DNA from: Streptomyces flavotricini
GTDB lineage: Bacteria; Actinomycetota; Actinomycetes; Streptomycetales; Streptomycetaceae
DNA length: 64,000 bases
Assembly (NCBI RefSeq): GCF_020639365.1
Contig: NZ_JAINUL010000001.1
Span: 6,139,658-6,203,657 of the forward strand
Reading direction: 5' to 3'
The translations under genes and the position numbers were made by a program. Positions 48,630 through 57,167 of this stretch are shown piece after piece; within the stretch, counting starts at the first letter, position 1, and each line of letters begins with the position of its first letter. A model generated the notes under the pieces. That model had not been told where the DNA came from and searched no databases. It worked only from the letters and a program-made list of their open reading frames with translations.

Positions 48630-49211
48630 CGGCTCCACGGTTTCCTGACGTGACGGACCGGGGTCCCGGCCCTGTGAACGGCGTGAATGTAGCGGCGAAC
48701 TCCGCTCATGCCGCCCCCTCTGTCCCACATTCATCCGATCGTGTGCAGAGCAGAGCCCGGGGTGGACAGGGGCCCACGGCCAGGAAGGACCGTTGGCCGA
48801 TAATCGACCCGTCCAGATACGTCACTGCCCGAACTCTTCGAGCGGTTCCGGCGCGAGGCCGACTGGTGGGCGACGTGCGGCGAGGGCGAAGAACGCGAGC
48901 ATCGCGTTCGGCCCTGCGATGGCGGGCTCTTGCACGGCCGCCCGCCGGCCGCGCCCCCGCCAGGTTGGCGAGTGGTGTTCGTTGAGGTCGTCACGACCTT
49001 GAATGCAACAAGGTGAAGACCCCGCATGTTGGGTGACAACCTGGCCGTCTCCCGATGGCTCGGACAGGTCTCCGTCACCATCACTGCCGACACGCGGTAG
49101 CACATCTAGCAGTCCATGCGGTTCGGGTCAAAGCCGCACTCACCCGTCTGTGTGCAGAATCGGTGGGGCGCTTTACGGACCGACCCCCTCCGCCCGCGTA
49201 CGCTGCGCGGC
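48630..49211. other. Intergenic region with a possible gene remnant
   Basis: The 582-base region separates divergent genes. On the plus strand, 48825-49100 shows a coding-like reading (LPELFERFRREADWWATCGEG...) that lacks a proper start and has an internal TGA at 49014. In the same frame a short stretch beginning at ATG 49026 (MLGDNLAVSRWLGQVSVTIT) then ends at TAG 49098. It looks like a decayed gene but could be chance. No other clear gene is seen. Confidence 0.4.
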
Positions 49212-49547
49212 ATGACCCGCAGGCCCACCCGGGCGGATCCCTCCGCCGACGACACCGCACGACTGCCCGCACCGCTGCCCGCGCCCGAGCTGACCGAGGC
49301 GGAGTGCCGGCGGTGCGGCACGTACATCGCGGGGCTGGACGGGCGGTACGCGTGCGGCGTGTGCGGCTGGGTCAACGACCACTCGGAGGGCCACCGGCGG
49401 CTGCCGACGGCCGACGAGGACCCGGACCGGCCGGAGGCCCGGGCCGGGGCCCGCTCCCGGCGGCCGAGGCCGCTGCCGCCGGGACCGGAGGACGGCCCGC
49501 ACGGCCCGGCGGGCCCCGCGCCCGACCCCTCGGGGACGGGCCACTGA
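49212..49547 (+). CDS. Small protein with zinc-ribbon motif
   Basis: The 111-residue protein starts at ATG 49212. The motif CRRCGTYIAGLDGRYACGVCGW (about residues 28-49) has two CxxC pairs and would bind zinc. The rest is hydrophilic and low complexity, with an Arg/Pro/Gly-rich tail. It is 76 bases before lipB. I do not recognise a function; the ribosome site is weak. Confidence 0.7.
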   Translation: MTRRPTRADPSADDTARLPAPLPAPELTEAECRRCGTYIAGLDGRYACGVCGWVNDHSEGHRRLPTADEDPDRPEARAGARSRRPRPLPPGPEDGPHGPAGPAPDPSGTGH

Positions 49548-49623
49548 GGGGGCGGAATCCGGCCGCCGTACCCTTGGCTGGTGCGATACGTGCACACGGC
49601 AGGTTCGACGAGGAGGCGCTGCG

Positions 49624-50421
49624 GTGGCTGAGCTTGGGTTTGTCCGTCTGGGCTTCGGACCCGACTACGTCGAGTACACCCGGGCCTGGGAGGAGCAGCG
49701 GCGGGTCCACGCCGCGCGCTTCGCGGACGAGATCGGCGACACCTGCCTCCTGCTGGAGCACGAGCCCGTGTACACGGCCGGCCGGCGCACCGCCGAGAGC
49801 GAGCGCCCGCTGGACGGGACCCCCGTCGTGGACGTGGACCGCGGCGGCAAGATCACCTGGCACGGCCCGGGCCAGCTGGTCGGCTACCCGATCATGAAGC
49901 TGCCCCGCCCGGTCGACGTCGTCGCGCACGTGCGCCGGCTGGAGGAGGCGCTGATCCGCACCGCCGCCGAGTTCGGCCTGGAGACCACCCGCGTCGAAGG
50001 CCGCTCCGGGGTCTGGGTCCTCGGGGACCCCGTCGAGGACCGGCCCAAGATAGGCGGGCTCTCCCTCGACCTCGACCCGCGGCTGACGGACGAGGAGTTC
50101 GACCCGCGCCTGAACGGTCCCGAGTACGCCCCCTCCAACGCCGGTCAGCGCCGCGAGGACCGCAAGCTGGCCGCGATCGGCATCCGCGTGGCCAAGGGCG
50201 TCACCATGCACGGCTTCGCGATCAACGTGAACCCGGACAGCACCTGGTTCGACCGGATCATCCCGTGCGGAATCCGGGACGCCGGTGTGACCTCGCTCTC
50301 GTACGAACTGGGCCGCGAGATCACCATCGCGGACGTGCTGCCGGTCGTGGAACGCCACCTGAAGGACGTACTGGAGCAGGCGGAACTGCGGCCACGGGAG
50401 ATCGAGCCCGCCGCGGGCTGA
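49624..50421 (+). CDS. lipB: Octanoyltransferase LipB
   Basis: The 265-residue protein starts at GTG 49624, with GAGGAGG about nine bases upstream. Signature LipB blocks are present: LLLEHEPVYTAGRRT, DRGGKITWHGPGQLVGYP (catalytic region), KIAAIGIRV-type KLAAIGIRVAKGVTMHGFAINVN and the catalytic Cys in IIPCGIRDAGVTSL. It moves an octanoyl group from acyl carrier protein to the lipoyl domain of E2 enzymes, as in the E2 gene at the right edge of this window. lipA follows after 110 bases. Confidence 0.97.
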   Translation: MAELGFVRLGFGPDYVEYTRAWEEQRRVHAARFADEIGDTCLLLEHEPVYTAGRRTAESERPLDGTPVVDVDRGGKITWHGPGQLVGYPIMKLPRPVDVVAHVRRLEEALIRTAAEFGLETTRVEGRSGVWVLGDPVEDRPKIGGLSLDLDPRLTDEEFDPRLNGPEYAPSNAGQRREDRKLAAIGIRVAKGVTMHGFAINVNPDSTWFDRIIPCGIRDAGVTSLSYELGREITIADVLPVVERHLKDVLEQAELRPREIEPAAG

Positions 50422-50531
50422 CGGCCGGGGGAATGCGGCCGGTCACCGCCAGGTTGGCCGACGTAAGAGCGTATGAAATTACGGGCGTACCCTGGTGGGC
50501 GCCGAAGAATCGAAGTCACAGGGAGCCGGTC

Positions 50532-51479
50532 GTGTCCGCAGTCGCACCCGACGGACGCAAGATGCTGCGCCTCGAGGTCCGTAACGCCCAGACGCCCATC
50601 GAGCGCAAGCCCGAGTGGATCAAGACCCGGGCGAAGATGGGTCCCGAGTACACGAAGATGCAGGCCCTGGTGAAGGGCGAAGGACTGCACACCGTGTGCC
50701 AGGAGGCCGGTTGTCCCAACATCTACGAATGCTGGGAGGACCGCGAGGCCACCTTCCTCATCGGGGGTGACCAGTGCACCCGGCGCTGCGACTTCTGCCA
50801 GATCGACACGGGCAAGCCCGAGGCCCTGGACCGTGACGAGCCGCGCCGCGTCGGCGAGTCCGTCGTCACGATGGACCTGAACTACGCCACCATCACCGGC
50901 GTCGCGCGCGACGACCTGGCCGACGGCGGCGCCTGGCTGTACGCGGAGACCGTGCGCCAGATCCACGAGCAGACGGCGGCCCGCGAGGCCGGCCACACCA
51001 AGGTCGAGCTGCTCGCCCCCGACTTCAACGCGGTCCCGGAGCTGCTGGAGGAGGTCTTCGCCTCCCGCCCCGAGGTCTTCGCGCACAACGTGGAGACGGT
51101 GCCGCGGATCTTCAAGCGGATCCGCCCCGGCTTCCGCTACGAGCGCTCGCTCGACGTGATCCGGCAGGCCCGCGCGTACGGCCTCGTCACCAAGTCGAAC
51201 CTGATCCTGGGCATGGGCGAGGAGCGCGAGGAGGTCTCGCAGGCCCTGAAGGAGCTGCACGAGGCCGGCTGCGAGCTCATCACCATCACCCAGTACCTGC
51301 GCCCCTCGCCGCGGCACCACCCCGTCGAGCGCTGGGTGAAGCCGGCCGAGTTCGTGGAGCTGGCGAAGGAGGCCGAGGAGATCGGCTTCTCCGGTGTGAT
51401 GTCGGGCCCGCTGGTCCGCTCCTCGTACCGTGCGGGCCGCCTCTACACGCAGGCGATGGAGAAGCGCGCAGCGGTGTGA
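50532..51479 (+). CDS. lipA: Lipoyl synthase LipA
   Basis: The 315-residue protein starts at GTG 50532 after GGGAG. Two iron-sulfur clusters are readable: the auxiliary set CQEAGCPNIYEC (about 50-61) and the radical-SAM motif CTRRCDFC (about 79-86). VARDDLADGGAWLYAETVRQIHE and PGFRYERSLDVI...TKSNLILGMGE are typical. It inserts two sulfur atoms into the octanoyl chain to make lipoyl groups. It acts with LipB encoded just upstream. Confidence 0.97.
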   Translation: MSAVAPDGRKMLRLEVRNAQTPIERKPEWIKTRAKMGPEYTKMQALVKGEGLHTVCQEAGCPNIYECWEDREATFLIGGDQCTRRCDFCQIDTGKPEALDRDEPRRVGESVVTMDLNYATITGVARDDLADGGAWLYAETVRQIHEQTAAREAGHTKVELLAPDFNAVPELLEEVFASRPEVFAHNVETVPRIFKRIRPGFRYERSLDVIRQARAYGLVTKSNLILGMGEEREEVSQALKELHEAGCELITITQYLRPSPRHHPVERWVKPAEFVELAKEAEEIGFSGVMSGPLVRSSYRAGRLYTQAMEKRAAV

Positions 51480-51750
51480 CGCGCGCTACCGCACGGACTG
51501 TGTGAACTCACGCACAAAGTCTTACCAACGGGTAACACCGCATCGACGCGGCCCCTAGGCTCTCTGTAACGAGAGTCCGGCGGGCCGCGTAAATGTTTCA
51601 TCACCGTTTGACCGACCGGTCATGCCCTGGTAACACCAGTCAGTGACGATTGCTCCACGCACCGCGCACACCGGCGCACACCACCACCACGCGCCGCCGT
51701 GCGCTCCGGACCGTCCCGAACCGCCCAGCACCGTGAAAGGGATCGACATC

Positions 51751-51948
51751 ATGCAGGCCGCGCCCGTACGCGCCATTGCCATTCCGTCGTTCACCGACGC
51801 CTTCCGGGGCTTCGAGTCGCTGCTCATGAGCGGCGCCCGCCGCAATGCGTGGAGCGCGGTCCTCGAGGACCGTCGCCGAGCCAGGGACCGGGTCGAAACC
51901 GAGCACGTACTCGAGGCCGCGGCGACCCGGACCCCGCAGGCCACGTAA
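51751..51948 (+). CDS. Small conserved hypothetical protein
   Basis: The 65-residue protein starts at ATG 51751, with AAAGGGAT about ten bases upstream. It reads MQAAPVRAIAIPSFTDAFRG, then a helical, Arg-rich end (AWSAVLEDRRRARDRVETE). It lies between lipA and the DUF4191 gene on the same strand, an arrangement I recall from other Streptomyces. No function is known to me. Confidence 0.65.
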   Translation: MQAAPVRAIAIPSFTDAFRGFESLLMSGARRNAWSAVLEDRRRARDRVETEHVLEAAATRTPQAT

Positions 51949-51958
51949 ACTTCGCTCT

Positions 51959-52657
51959 ATGGCGAGGAAGTCAAACGCAGAGACTGCTGCGAACCCCGGG
52001 CGACTGAAGCAGATCGCCCTGACGTACAAGATGACGCGCAAGGCCGACCCGAAGGTCGGTCTGATCGTCGCGGGCGTGGGAATCGTCACCTTCGGTGTCT
52101 TTCTTGCGATCGGCTTCCTGATCGACCACCCGGTCTACCTGGGCATCCTGGGCTTCCTGGTGGCGTTCCTCGCGATGGCGATCGTCTTCGGGCGACGGGC
52201 CGAGCGGGCTGCCTTCGGGCAGATGGAGGGACAGCCGGGCGCGGCCGCGGCCGTACTGGACAACGTGGGACGGGGCTGGACGACCACCCCCGCCGTCGCG
52301 ATGAACCGGAGCCAGGACATCGTCCACCGGGCCGTGGGCAAGGCCGGCGTCGTGCTGATCGCCGAGGGCAACGCGAACCGGCTGAAGCCGATGCTCGCCG
52401 CGGAGAAGAAGAAGCTGGCGCGGATCATGCCGGACATCCCGGTCCACGACTTCATCGTGGGCACCGGCGAGGGCGAGGTCCCGCTGAAGAAGCTCCGCAC
52501 GACGCTTCTCAAGCTGCCCCGCGTACTGACCGGTCCGCAGATCACGCAGGTCAACGACAAGCTGCGGGCCATGGGCGATCTCATGAGCAACATGCCCCTG
52601 CCGAAGGGTCCGATGCCCAAGGGCATGAGGATGCCGCGCGGCGGAAAGATGCGCTGA
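51959..52657 (+). CDS. DUF4191 membrane protein
   Basis: The 232-residue protein starts at ATG 51959. A basic N-terminus (ARKSNAETAANPGRLKQIALTYKMTRKADPK) leads into two membrane helices (VGLIVAGVGIVTFGVFLAIGFLI, VYLGILGFLVAFLAMAIVF). The rest is a cytoplasmic alpha/beta part (DIVHRAVGKAGVVLIAEGNANRLKPMLAAEKKKLARIMPD) and a Met/Pro/Lys-rich tail (MPLPKGPMPKGMRMPRGG). It matches the DUF4191 family, which is found next to lipA and glnA in actinobacteria. Its role is unknown. Confidence 0.9.
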   Translation: MARKSNAETAANPGRLKQIALTYKMTRKADPKVGLIVAGVGIVTFGVFLAIGFLIDHPVYLGILGFLVAFLAMAIVFGRRAERAAFGQMEGQPGAAAAVLDNVGRGWTTTPAVAMNRSQDIVHRAVGKAGVVLIAEGNANRLKPMLAAEKKKLARIMPDIPVHDFIVGTGEGEVPLKKLRTTLLKLPRVLTGPQITQVNDKLRAMGDLMSNMPLPKGPMPKGMRMPRGGKMR

Positions 52658-52688
52658 CCCGCTTTTCGTATACGACGCACCACGCATG

Positions 52689-52728
52689 CAGGGGCGCCCC
52701 CGAGCCGGCCGGCTCGGGGGCGCCCCTG
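52689..52728. terminator. 40-nt palindromic hairpin terminator
   Basis: The run is a perfect palindrome (stem about 18 bp around CCGG), rich in G and C. It lies 31 bases after the DUF4191 gene and before the convergent RDD gene, so it can end both transcripts. Confidence 0.85.
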
Positions 52729-52780
52729 TCTCGTCCTCCTGTGCCCCGTGGTCTGCGTCCTGCGCTTCCGCGCCCTGCGC

Positions 52781-53248
52781 CTAGACGCGGACCTGGACGG
52801 CGCGCGCGAGGCGGTCGTGCAGGCCGCGCCCGTCCCGGTCCCAGATCAGCGCCGGGATGACCAGGGCGAGCAGGACCGTACGCAGGACGACCCGGCCGAA
52901 GCCGAGGCGGCCGCCGTCCTCCGCGACGACGCGCAGGCCCACCAGCCGCTTGCCGGGGGTGAAGCCCACGGTGCCGACGGTGAGGATGCTCAGCACCACG
53001 AAGAGCGCCAGCGTCCAGTTGCCGGTGGCGGTCGCGTTGCCGTGCGTGATCAACCCGAACGCGATCACCTGACAGCCGATCCAGTCGATGGCGAGACCGC
53101 CCAGGCGGCGGCCGAAGCGCGCCACCGATCCCGGCCCCTCCTGGGGCAGGCCGAGCCGTTCACCCCGGTAGCCGAAGTCGACGCCCATGTCCTCGGCGGC
53201 CGCGCGGGGGCCGGAGAGCCAGGATCCGATTGCCTGTCTGTTGTCCAC
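52781..53248 (-). CDS. RDD-family membrane protein
   Basis: The 155-residue protein starts at GTG 53248. ARFGRRLGGLAIDWIGCQVIAFGLI, WTLALFVVLSILTVGTVGFTPGKRLVGLRVV and VLRTVLLALVIPALIWDRDGRGLHDRLARAVQV show the RDD fold: arginine, then aspartate pairs in helix 1 and 3, three membrane helices. Function of the family is poorly known; some members are linked to transport or envelope stress. It is divergent from glnA. Confidence 0.9.
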   Translation of the reverse strand: MDNRQAIGSWLSGPRAAAEDMGVDFGYRGERLGLPQEGPGSVARFGRRLGGLAIDWIGCQVIAFGLITHGNATATGNWTLALFVVLSILTVGTVGFTPGKRLVGLRVVAEDGGRLGFGRVVLRTVLLALVIPALIWDRDGRGLHDRLARAVQVRV

Positions 53249-53296
53249 CCGACCACGGTACCGGTGGTGTCCGACCGCGTTCCGACGGGACCCTGG

Positions 53297-53334
53297 TTAA
53301 CTTGAGCGAAACAAATGGGTCATGCTTGAGAAAT
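53297..53334 (+). promoter_or_regulatory. GlnR box upstream of glnA
   Basis: TTAAC-n6-GAAAC-n6-GTCAT-n6-GAAAT gives four half sites spaced by exactly six bases, the known layout of actinobacterial GlnR boxes. A TATAAA-like element at 53389-53394 could be the -10 region of the glnA promoter, 40 bases before the start. GlnR would activate or repress glnA by nitrogen supply. Confidence 0.72.
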
Positions 53335-53432
53335 CCCGCCTGCTTATGGTCGGGTCAGCGTGCGGCACCGCACTGACGCACCACGAGCTATAAAGCCCGC
53401 CCTGCCCCGGGGCCGGGAGTAGGAGGAGTTGG

Positions 53433-54842
53433 ATGTTCCAGAACGCCGACGAAGTGAAGCAGTACATCGAGGAGAACGACGTCAAGTTCGTCGACGTCCG
53501 CTTCTGCGACCTGCCTGGTGTGATGCAGCACTTCACCATCCCGGCTCGGGCATTCGACCCGGCGGAGGAGCTCGCCTTCGACGGCTCCTCCATCCGCGGC
53601 TTCCAGGCGATCCACGAGTCCGACATGGCGCTGCGTGCCGACATCACCACCGCGCGCCTGGACCCGTTCCGCAAGGACAAGACGCTCAACATCAACTTCT
53701 TCATCCACGACCCGATCACGGGTGAGGCCTACAGCCGCGACCCGCGCAACATCGCGAAGAAGGCCGAGGCGTACCTCGCCTCCACCGGCATCGCCGACAC
53801 CGCGTACTTCGGCCCCGAGGCCGAGTTCTACGTGTTCGACAGCGTGCGCTTCGCGACCTCCGCGAACGAGGGCTTCTACCACATCGACTCCGAGGCCGGC
53901 GCCTGGAACACCGGTTCCGAGGAGAACAACCGCGGCTACAAGGTCCGCTACAAGGGTGGTTACTTCCCCGTAGCCCCGGTCGACCACTTCGCCGACCTGC
54001 GCGCCGAGATCTCCCTCGAGCTGGACGCCCAGGGCCTCCAGGTCGAGCGCCAGCACCACGAGGTCGGCACCGGCGGCCAGGCCGAGATCAACTACAAGTT
54101 CAACACGCTGCTGGCCGCGGCCGACGACCTGATGCTCTTCAAGTACATCGTGAAGAACGTCGCCTGGCGCAACGGCAAGACCGCGACCTTCATGCCGAAG
54201 CCGATCTTCGGTGACAACGGCTCGGGCATGCACGTCCACCAGTCGCTGTGGGCCAACGGCGACCCGCTGTTCTACGACGAGGCCGGCTACGCGGGCCTGT
54301 CGGACACCGCCCGTTACTACATCGGCGGCATCCTCAAGCACGCCCCGTCGCTGCTCGCCTTCACCAACCCGACGGTGAACTCGTACCACCGCCTGGTCCC
54401 GGGCTTCGAGGCGCCGGTCAACATGGTGTACTCGCAGCGCAACCGCTCCGCCGCGATGCGCATCCCGATCACGGGCTCGAACCCGAAGGCCAAGCGCGTC
54501 GAGTTCCGCGCCCCGGACCCGTCCTCGAACCCGTACCTGGCGTTCGCGGCCCTCCTGCTCGCCGGCCTCGACGGCGTGAAGAACAAGATCGAGCCGATGG
54601 AGCCGATCGACAAGGACCTCTACGAGCTCTCGCCCGACGAGCACGCGAGCGTCCCGCAGGTCCCGACCAGCCTGGAGGACGTCCTCAAGGCCCTGGAGGC
54701 CGACCACGAGTACCTCCTGGCCGGCGGCGTCTTCACCCCGGACCTGATCGAGACCTGGATCGACTACAAGCGCACGCACGAGATCGCCCCGATCGCGCTG
54801 CGCCCGCACCCGCACGAGTTCGAGATGTACTTCGACATCTAA
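53433..54842 (+). CDS. glnA: Glutamine synthetase, type I
   Basis: The 469-residue protein starts at ATG 53433 after AGGAGG. Class I motifs are present: LAFDGSSIRGFQAIHESDM, GPEAEFYVFD, QHHEVGTGGQAEINYKF, KPIFGDNGSGMHVHQSLW, NRSAAMRIPI and, near the end, the adenylylation loop with Tyr397 (KIEPMEPIDKDLYELSPDE). It makes glutamine from glutamate, ammonia and ATP as a dodecamer. GlnE, at the start of this window, adenylylates Tyr397. A GlnR box lies upstream and a small hairpin downstream. Confidence 0.98.
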   Translation: MFQNADEVKQYIEENDVKFVDVRFCDLPGVMQHFTIPARAFDPAEELAFDGSSIRGFQAIHESDMALRADITTARLDPFRKDKTLNINFFIHDPITGEAYSRDPRNIAKKAEAYLASTGIADTAYFGPEAEFYVFDSVRFATSANEGFYHIDSEAGAWNTGSEENNRGYKVRYKGGYFPVAPVDHFADLRAEISLELDAQGLQVERQHHEVGTGGQAEINYKFNTLLAAADDLMLFKYIVKNVAWRNGKTATFMPKPIFGDNGSGMHVHQSLWANGDPLFYDEAGYAGLSDTARYYIGGILKHAPSLLAFTNPTVNSYHRLVPGFEAPVNMVYSQRNRSAAMRIPITGSNPKAKRVEFRAPDPSSNPYLAFAALLLAGLDGVKNKIEPMEPIDKDLYELSPDEHASVPQVPTSLEDVLKALEADHEYLLAGGVFTPDLIETWIDYKRTHEIAPIALRPHPHEFEMYFDI

Positions 54843-54857
54843 GAAGCAGCGCAGGTC

Positions 54858-54874
54858 AGGACGGTTTCCGTCCT
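54858..54874. terminator. Small hairpin after glnA
   Basis: AGGACGG-TTT-CCGTCCT is a perfect 7-bp stem 16 bases after the glnA stop. It is shorter than other terminators here but is well placed. Confidence 0.6.
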
Positions 54875-54981
54875 CCTGGGCCGTCTGTTGGGCCGTCGCC
54901 GGTGTCCCCGCCCTCGCGGAAGACGCCGTCGGCGGCCCTTTCGGTTTGCCGCGCGGGACCGACTCGCGGAAGGCTGGTGCC

Positions 54982-55545
54982 GTGCGGAAACTCATCTACG
55001 GCATGAACCTGACCCTGGACGGCTACATCGCGGCGCCCGGCGACGACATCGGCTGGAGCGTGCCGAGCGACGAGCTGTTCCAGTTCTGGTCCGACCGGCT
55101 GCAGGCGACCGACCTGTCGCTGTACGGGCGCAAGCTGTGGCAGACGATGAGCTCCTACTGGCCGACCGGCGACCAGCAGCCGGGCGCCACCCCGGCGGAG
55201 GCCGAGTTCGCGCGCCGCTGGCGGGACATGTCGAAGGTGGTGTTCTCCTCGACGATCGGCGAGGTCGACTGGAACACCCGCCTGGTCACCGGCGACGCGG
55301 TCGCCGAGATCGCCCGGCTCAAGGCCGAGGACGGCGGCCCGATGGACATCGGCGGCGCGACGCTCGCCGCGGCGGCCATGCGGGCCGGGCTGATCGACGA
55401 GTACGTACTGGCCACCGCGCCGGTCCTGGTGGGCGGCGGCACGCCGTTCTTCACCGCGCTGGACGACTGGGTGAACCTCAACCTGCTGGAGACGCGGACG
55501 CTTCCCTGCGGCGTGATCCTGACCAGGTACGAGACGAGGCGCTGA
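54982..55545 (+). CDS. Dihydrofolate-reductase-like (RibD C-terminal) protein
   Basis: The 187-residue protein starts at GTG 54982, about nine bases after GGAAGG. The RibD_C/DHFR-like fold shows in KLIYGMNLTLDGYIAAPGDDIGWSVPSDELFQFW, ADLSLYGRKLW-type TDLSLYGRKLWQTM, VVFSSTIGEVDWNTRLVTGD, MDIGGATLAAAAMRAGLIDEYVLATAPVLVGGGTPFF and a VILTRYE end. It is a likely NADPH-dependent reductase; the substrate is not riboflavin-specific. It converges with a TetR gene. Confidence 0.9.
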   Translation: MRKLIYGMNLTLDGYIAAPGDDIGWSVPSDELFQFWSDRLQATDLSLYGRKLWQTMSSYWPTGDQQPGATPAEAEFARRWRDMSKVVFSSTIGEVDWNTRLVTGDAVAEIARLKAEDGGPMDIGGATLAAAAMRAGLIDEYVLATAPVLVGGGTPFFTALDDWVNLNLLETRTLPCGVILTRYETRR

Positions 55546-55597
55546 GCGCCCGTCCCGGCTCACCGGGGAGCGGCTGGGCCGCCGTGCTGTCCGGGCG

Positions 55598-55619
55598 CGG
55601 ATGCCGTCGGCGGCATCCG
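55598..55619. terminator. 9-bp hairpin between convergent genes
   Basis: CGGATGCCG-TCGG-CGGCATCCG lies in the 78-base gap between the DHFR-like gene and the convergent TetR gene. It can end both transcripts. Confidence 0.6.
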
Positions 55620-55623
55620 AAGC

Positions 55624-56307
55624 TCAGGCGGAGGGCGGTGTGGTCGTGCCGGGTCGGTGGAGGAGGGGCATCGCGGCCGTCAGGTCGCGCAGGCAGCGGA
55701 CCGCCAGTTCCGCGGGGGAGCCGGGGCCCGAGACCGGGGCGTCCGTCGTCGACCAGAGTTCCAGGGCGATGCGGATGGCGTCCGTGGCCGCCGCCGCGAG
55801 CAGGCGTACGCCCAGGGGGTCGGCGTCCTCGCCGGCCAGCCGGGCGATCACCGGGACCAGGCGCTCCTCGGAGTCCTGGTTCACCCGGTACCAGACCGCG
55901 CGCAGCGCCTCGTCGGTCGCGGCGGCGCGGAGCAGGCCGCGGGTCACCTCCAGGCCCTCCTCGACCGCCTGGGAGTCGCTCAGCGAGCGGGTGACCGCGC
56001 GTTTCAGGGCCTCGTCGAGCGGGGTGCCGGGCTCCTCTTCGGCGAGCAGGGCGCGCCAGGCGTCGCCGCCGCCGGCCAGTAGCGGGCCCACGGCCTCCTG
56101 CTTGTTGCGGAAGTAGCGGTAGAACGTGCGCAGGGCCACGCCCGCGCGGTGCGCGATGTCCTCGGCGGTGGTGCCGTCGGGGCCGTGTTCGGCGAAGAGT
56201 TCGCAGGCGGCGCGGGCGATGTCGAGCTGGGTGGCGGCCTTGCGGCGCTCGGTCAGCGACTGGGCTCCGGGGCCGGCCTGGGGAGAGTACGGACGAGGGG
56301 ATCTCAC
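55624..56307 (-). CDS. TetR-family regulator
   Basis: The 227-residue protein starts at GTG 56307. The HTH is at about 18-70: SLTERRKAATQLDIARAACELFAEHG, AEDIAHRAGVALRTFYRYFRNKQEAVG. It faces an SDR gene with a dyad between (56349-56373), so it probably represses that gene and itself. The C-terminal domain (AVEEGLEVTRGLLRAAATDEALRAVWYRVNQDSEERLVP) is of the usual TetR ligand type. Ligand unknown. Confidence 0.9.
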   Translation of the reverse strand: MRSPRPYSPQAGPGAQSLTERRKAATQLDIARAACELFAEHGPDGTTAEDIAHRAGVALRTFYRYFRNKQEAVGPLLAGGGDAWRALLAEEEPGTPLDEALKRAVTRSLSDSQAVEEGLEVTRGLLRAAATDEALRAVWYRVNQDSEERLVPVIARLAGEDADPLGVRLLAAAATDAIRIALELWSTTDAPVSGPGSPAELAVRCLRDLTAAMPLLHRPGTTTPPSA

Positions 56308-56348
56308 GCGTGAAGCCTACCTTCCCGGCTCGGTAGAGAGTGCACGTT

Positions 56349-56373
56349 ATGACACTCTGGCAAAACGTGTCAT
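56349..56373. promoter_or_regulatory. Inverted repeat between TetR and SDR genes
   Basis: ATGACAC-N11-GTGTCAT is a perfect 7-bp dyad in the 86-base space between the divergent starts. It is a likely TetR operator controlling both genes. Confidence 0.55.
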
Positions 56374-56393
56374 GGCGGCGGTACGCTCGCACC

Positions 56394-57164
56394 ATGAACC
56401 GTTACGAAGGACGTCGCGTCCTCATCACCGGCGGCGGCTCCGGCATCGGCCGGGCCACCGTCCACCGCATCCTCTCCGAGGGCGGCCGTGTCCACACCGT
56501 GGACGTCAACGAAGAGGGGCTGGCCGGCACCGCGGCGCAGGCCGCCGCCGACGGCCACACGGACCGCCTCACGACCGCCGTCCTCGACATATCCGACGAG
56601 GCCGCCGTGCAGAGCGGTGTCGCCGCCGCCGTCCAGGGCCTCGGCGGGCTCGACGTACTCGTCAACGCCGCCGGCATCCTGCGTTCCGCGCACACGCACC
56701 AGACCACGCTCGACTTCTGGAACAAGGTCATCGCGGTCAACCTCACCGGCACCTTCCTGGTGATCCGCGAGTCGCTCCCGGCACTGCTGGAGGGCGACCA
56801 GCCGGTCGTCGTGAACTTCAGCTCCACCTCGGCGTCCTTCGCCCACCCCTACATGTCCGCGTACGCGGCCAGCAAGGGCGGCATCCAGTCCATGACCCAC
56901 GCCCTGGCCGCCGAGTACAGCAAGCAGGGCCTGCGCTTCGTCGCCGTCGCGCCCGGCTCCATCGAGAGCGGCATGACCACGGGCAACGGCCCGGGCCTGC
57001 CCGAGGACACCGACTGGAGCCTGTTCGCCAAGCTGGCCCCGGCCCTCGGCCAGGGCTTCGCCGGCCCGCAGACGGTCGCCGGCGTCGTCGCCATGCTCGG
57101 TTCCGAGGACGGCGCCTTCATCACCGGTACCGAGATCCGCATCGACGGCGGCACGCACTACTAG
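56394..57164 (+). CDS. Short-chain dehydrogenase/reductase (SDR)
   Basis: The 256-residue protein starts at ATG 56394. Classic SDR motifs are intact: RVLITGGGSGIGRATV (cofactor), LDVLVNAAGILRSA, FSSTSASF (Ser) and YMSAYAASKGG (Tyr-x-x-x-Lys). The end reads GSEDGAFITGTEIRIDGGTHY. It is an NAD(P)-dependent oxidoreductase; the substrate is unknown. Control by the divergent TetR through the dyad upstream is likely. Confidence 0.94.
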   Translation: MNRYEGRRVLITGGGSGIGRATVHRILSEGGRVHTVDVNEEGLAGTAAQAAADGHTDRLTTAVLDISDEAAVQSGVAAAVQGLGGLDVLVNAAGILRSAHTHQTTLDFWNKVIAVNLTGTFLVIRESLPALLEGDQPVVVNFSSTSASFAHPYMSAYAASKGGIQSMTHALAAEYSKQGLRFVAVAPGSIESGMTTGNGPGLPEDTDWSLFAKLAPALGQGFAGPQTVAGVVAMLGSEDGAFITGTEIRIDGGTHY

Positions 57165-57167
57165 TCG

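Noticed and set aside
48731..49105. Minus-strand frames in the 48.6-49.2 kb gap
   Set aside because: They have no ribosome site or recognisable motif and their codon use is not that of Streptomyces genes.
51601..51650. TGACCG-AC-CGGTCA dyad in the lipA downstream region considered as an operator
   Set aside because: The arms are only six bases, no regulator is adjacent, and such G+C dyads are common here by chance.
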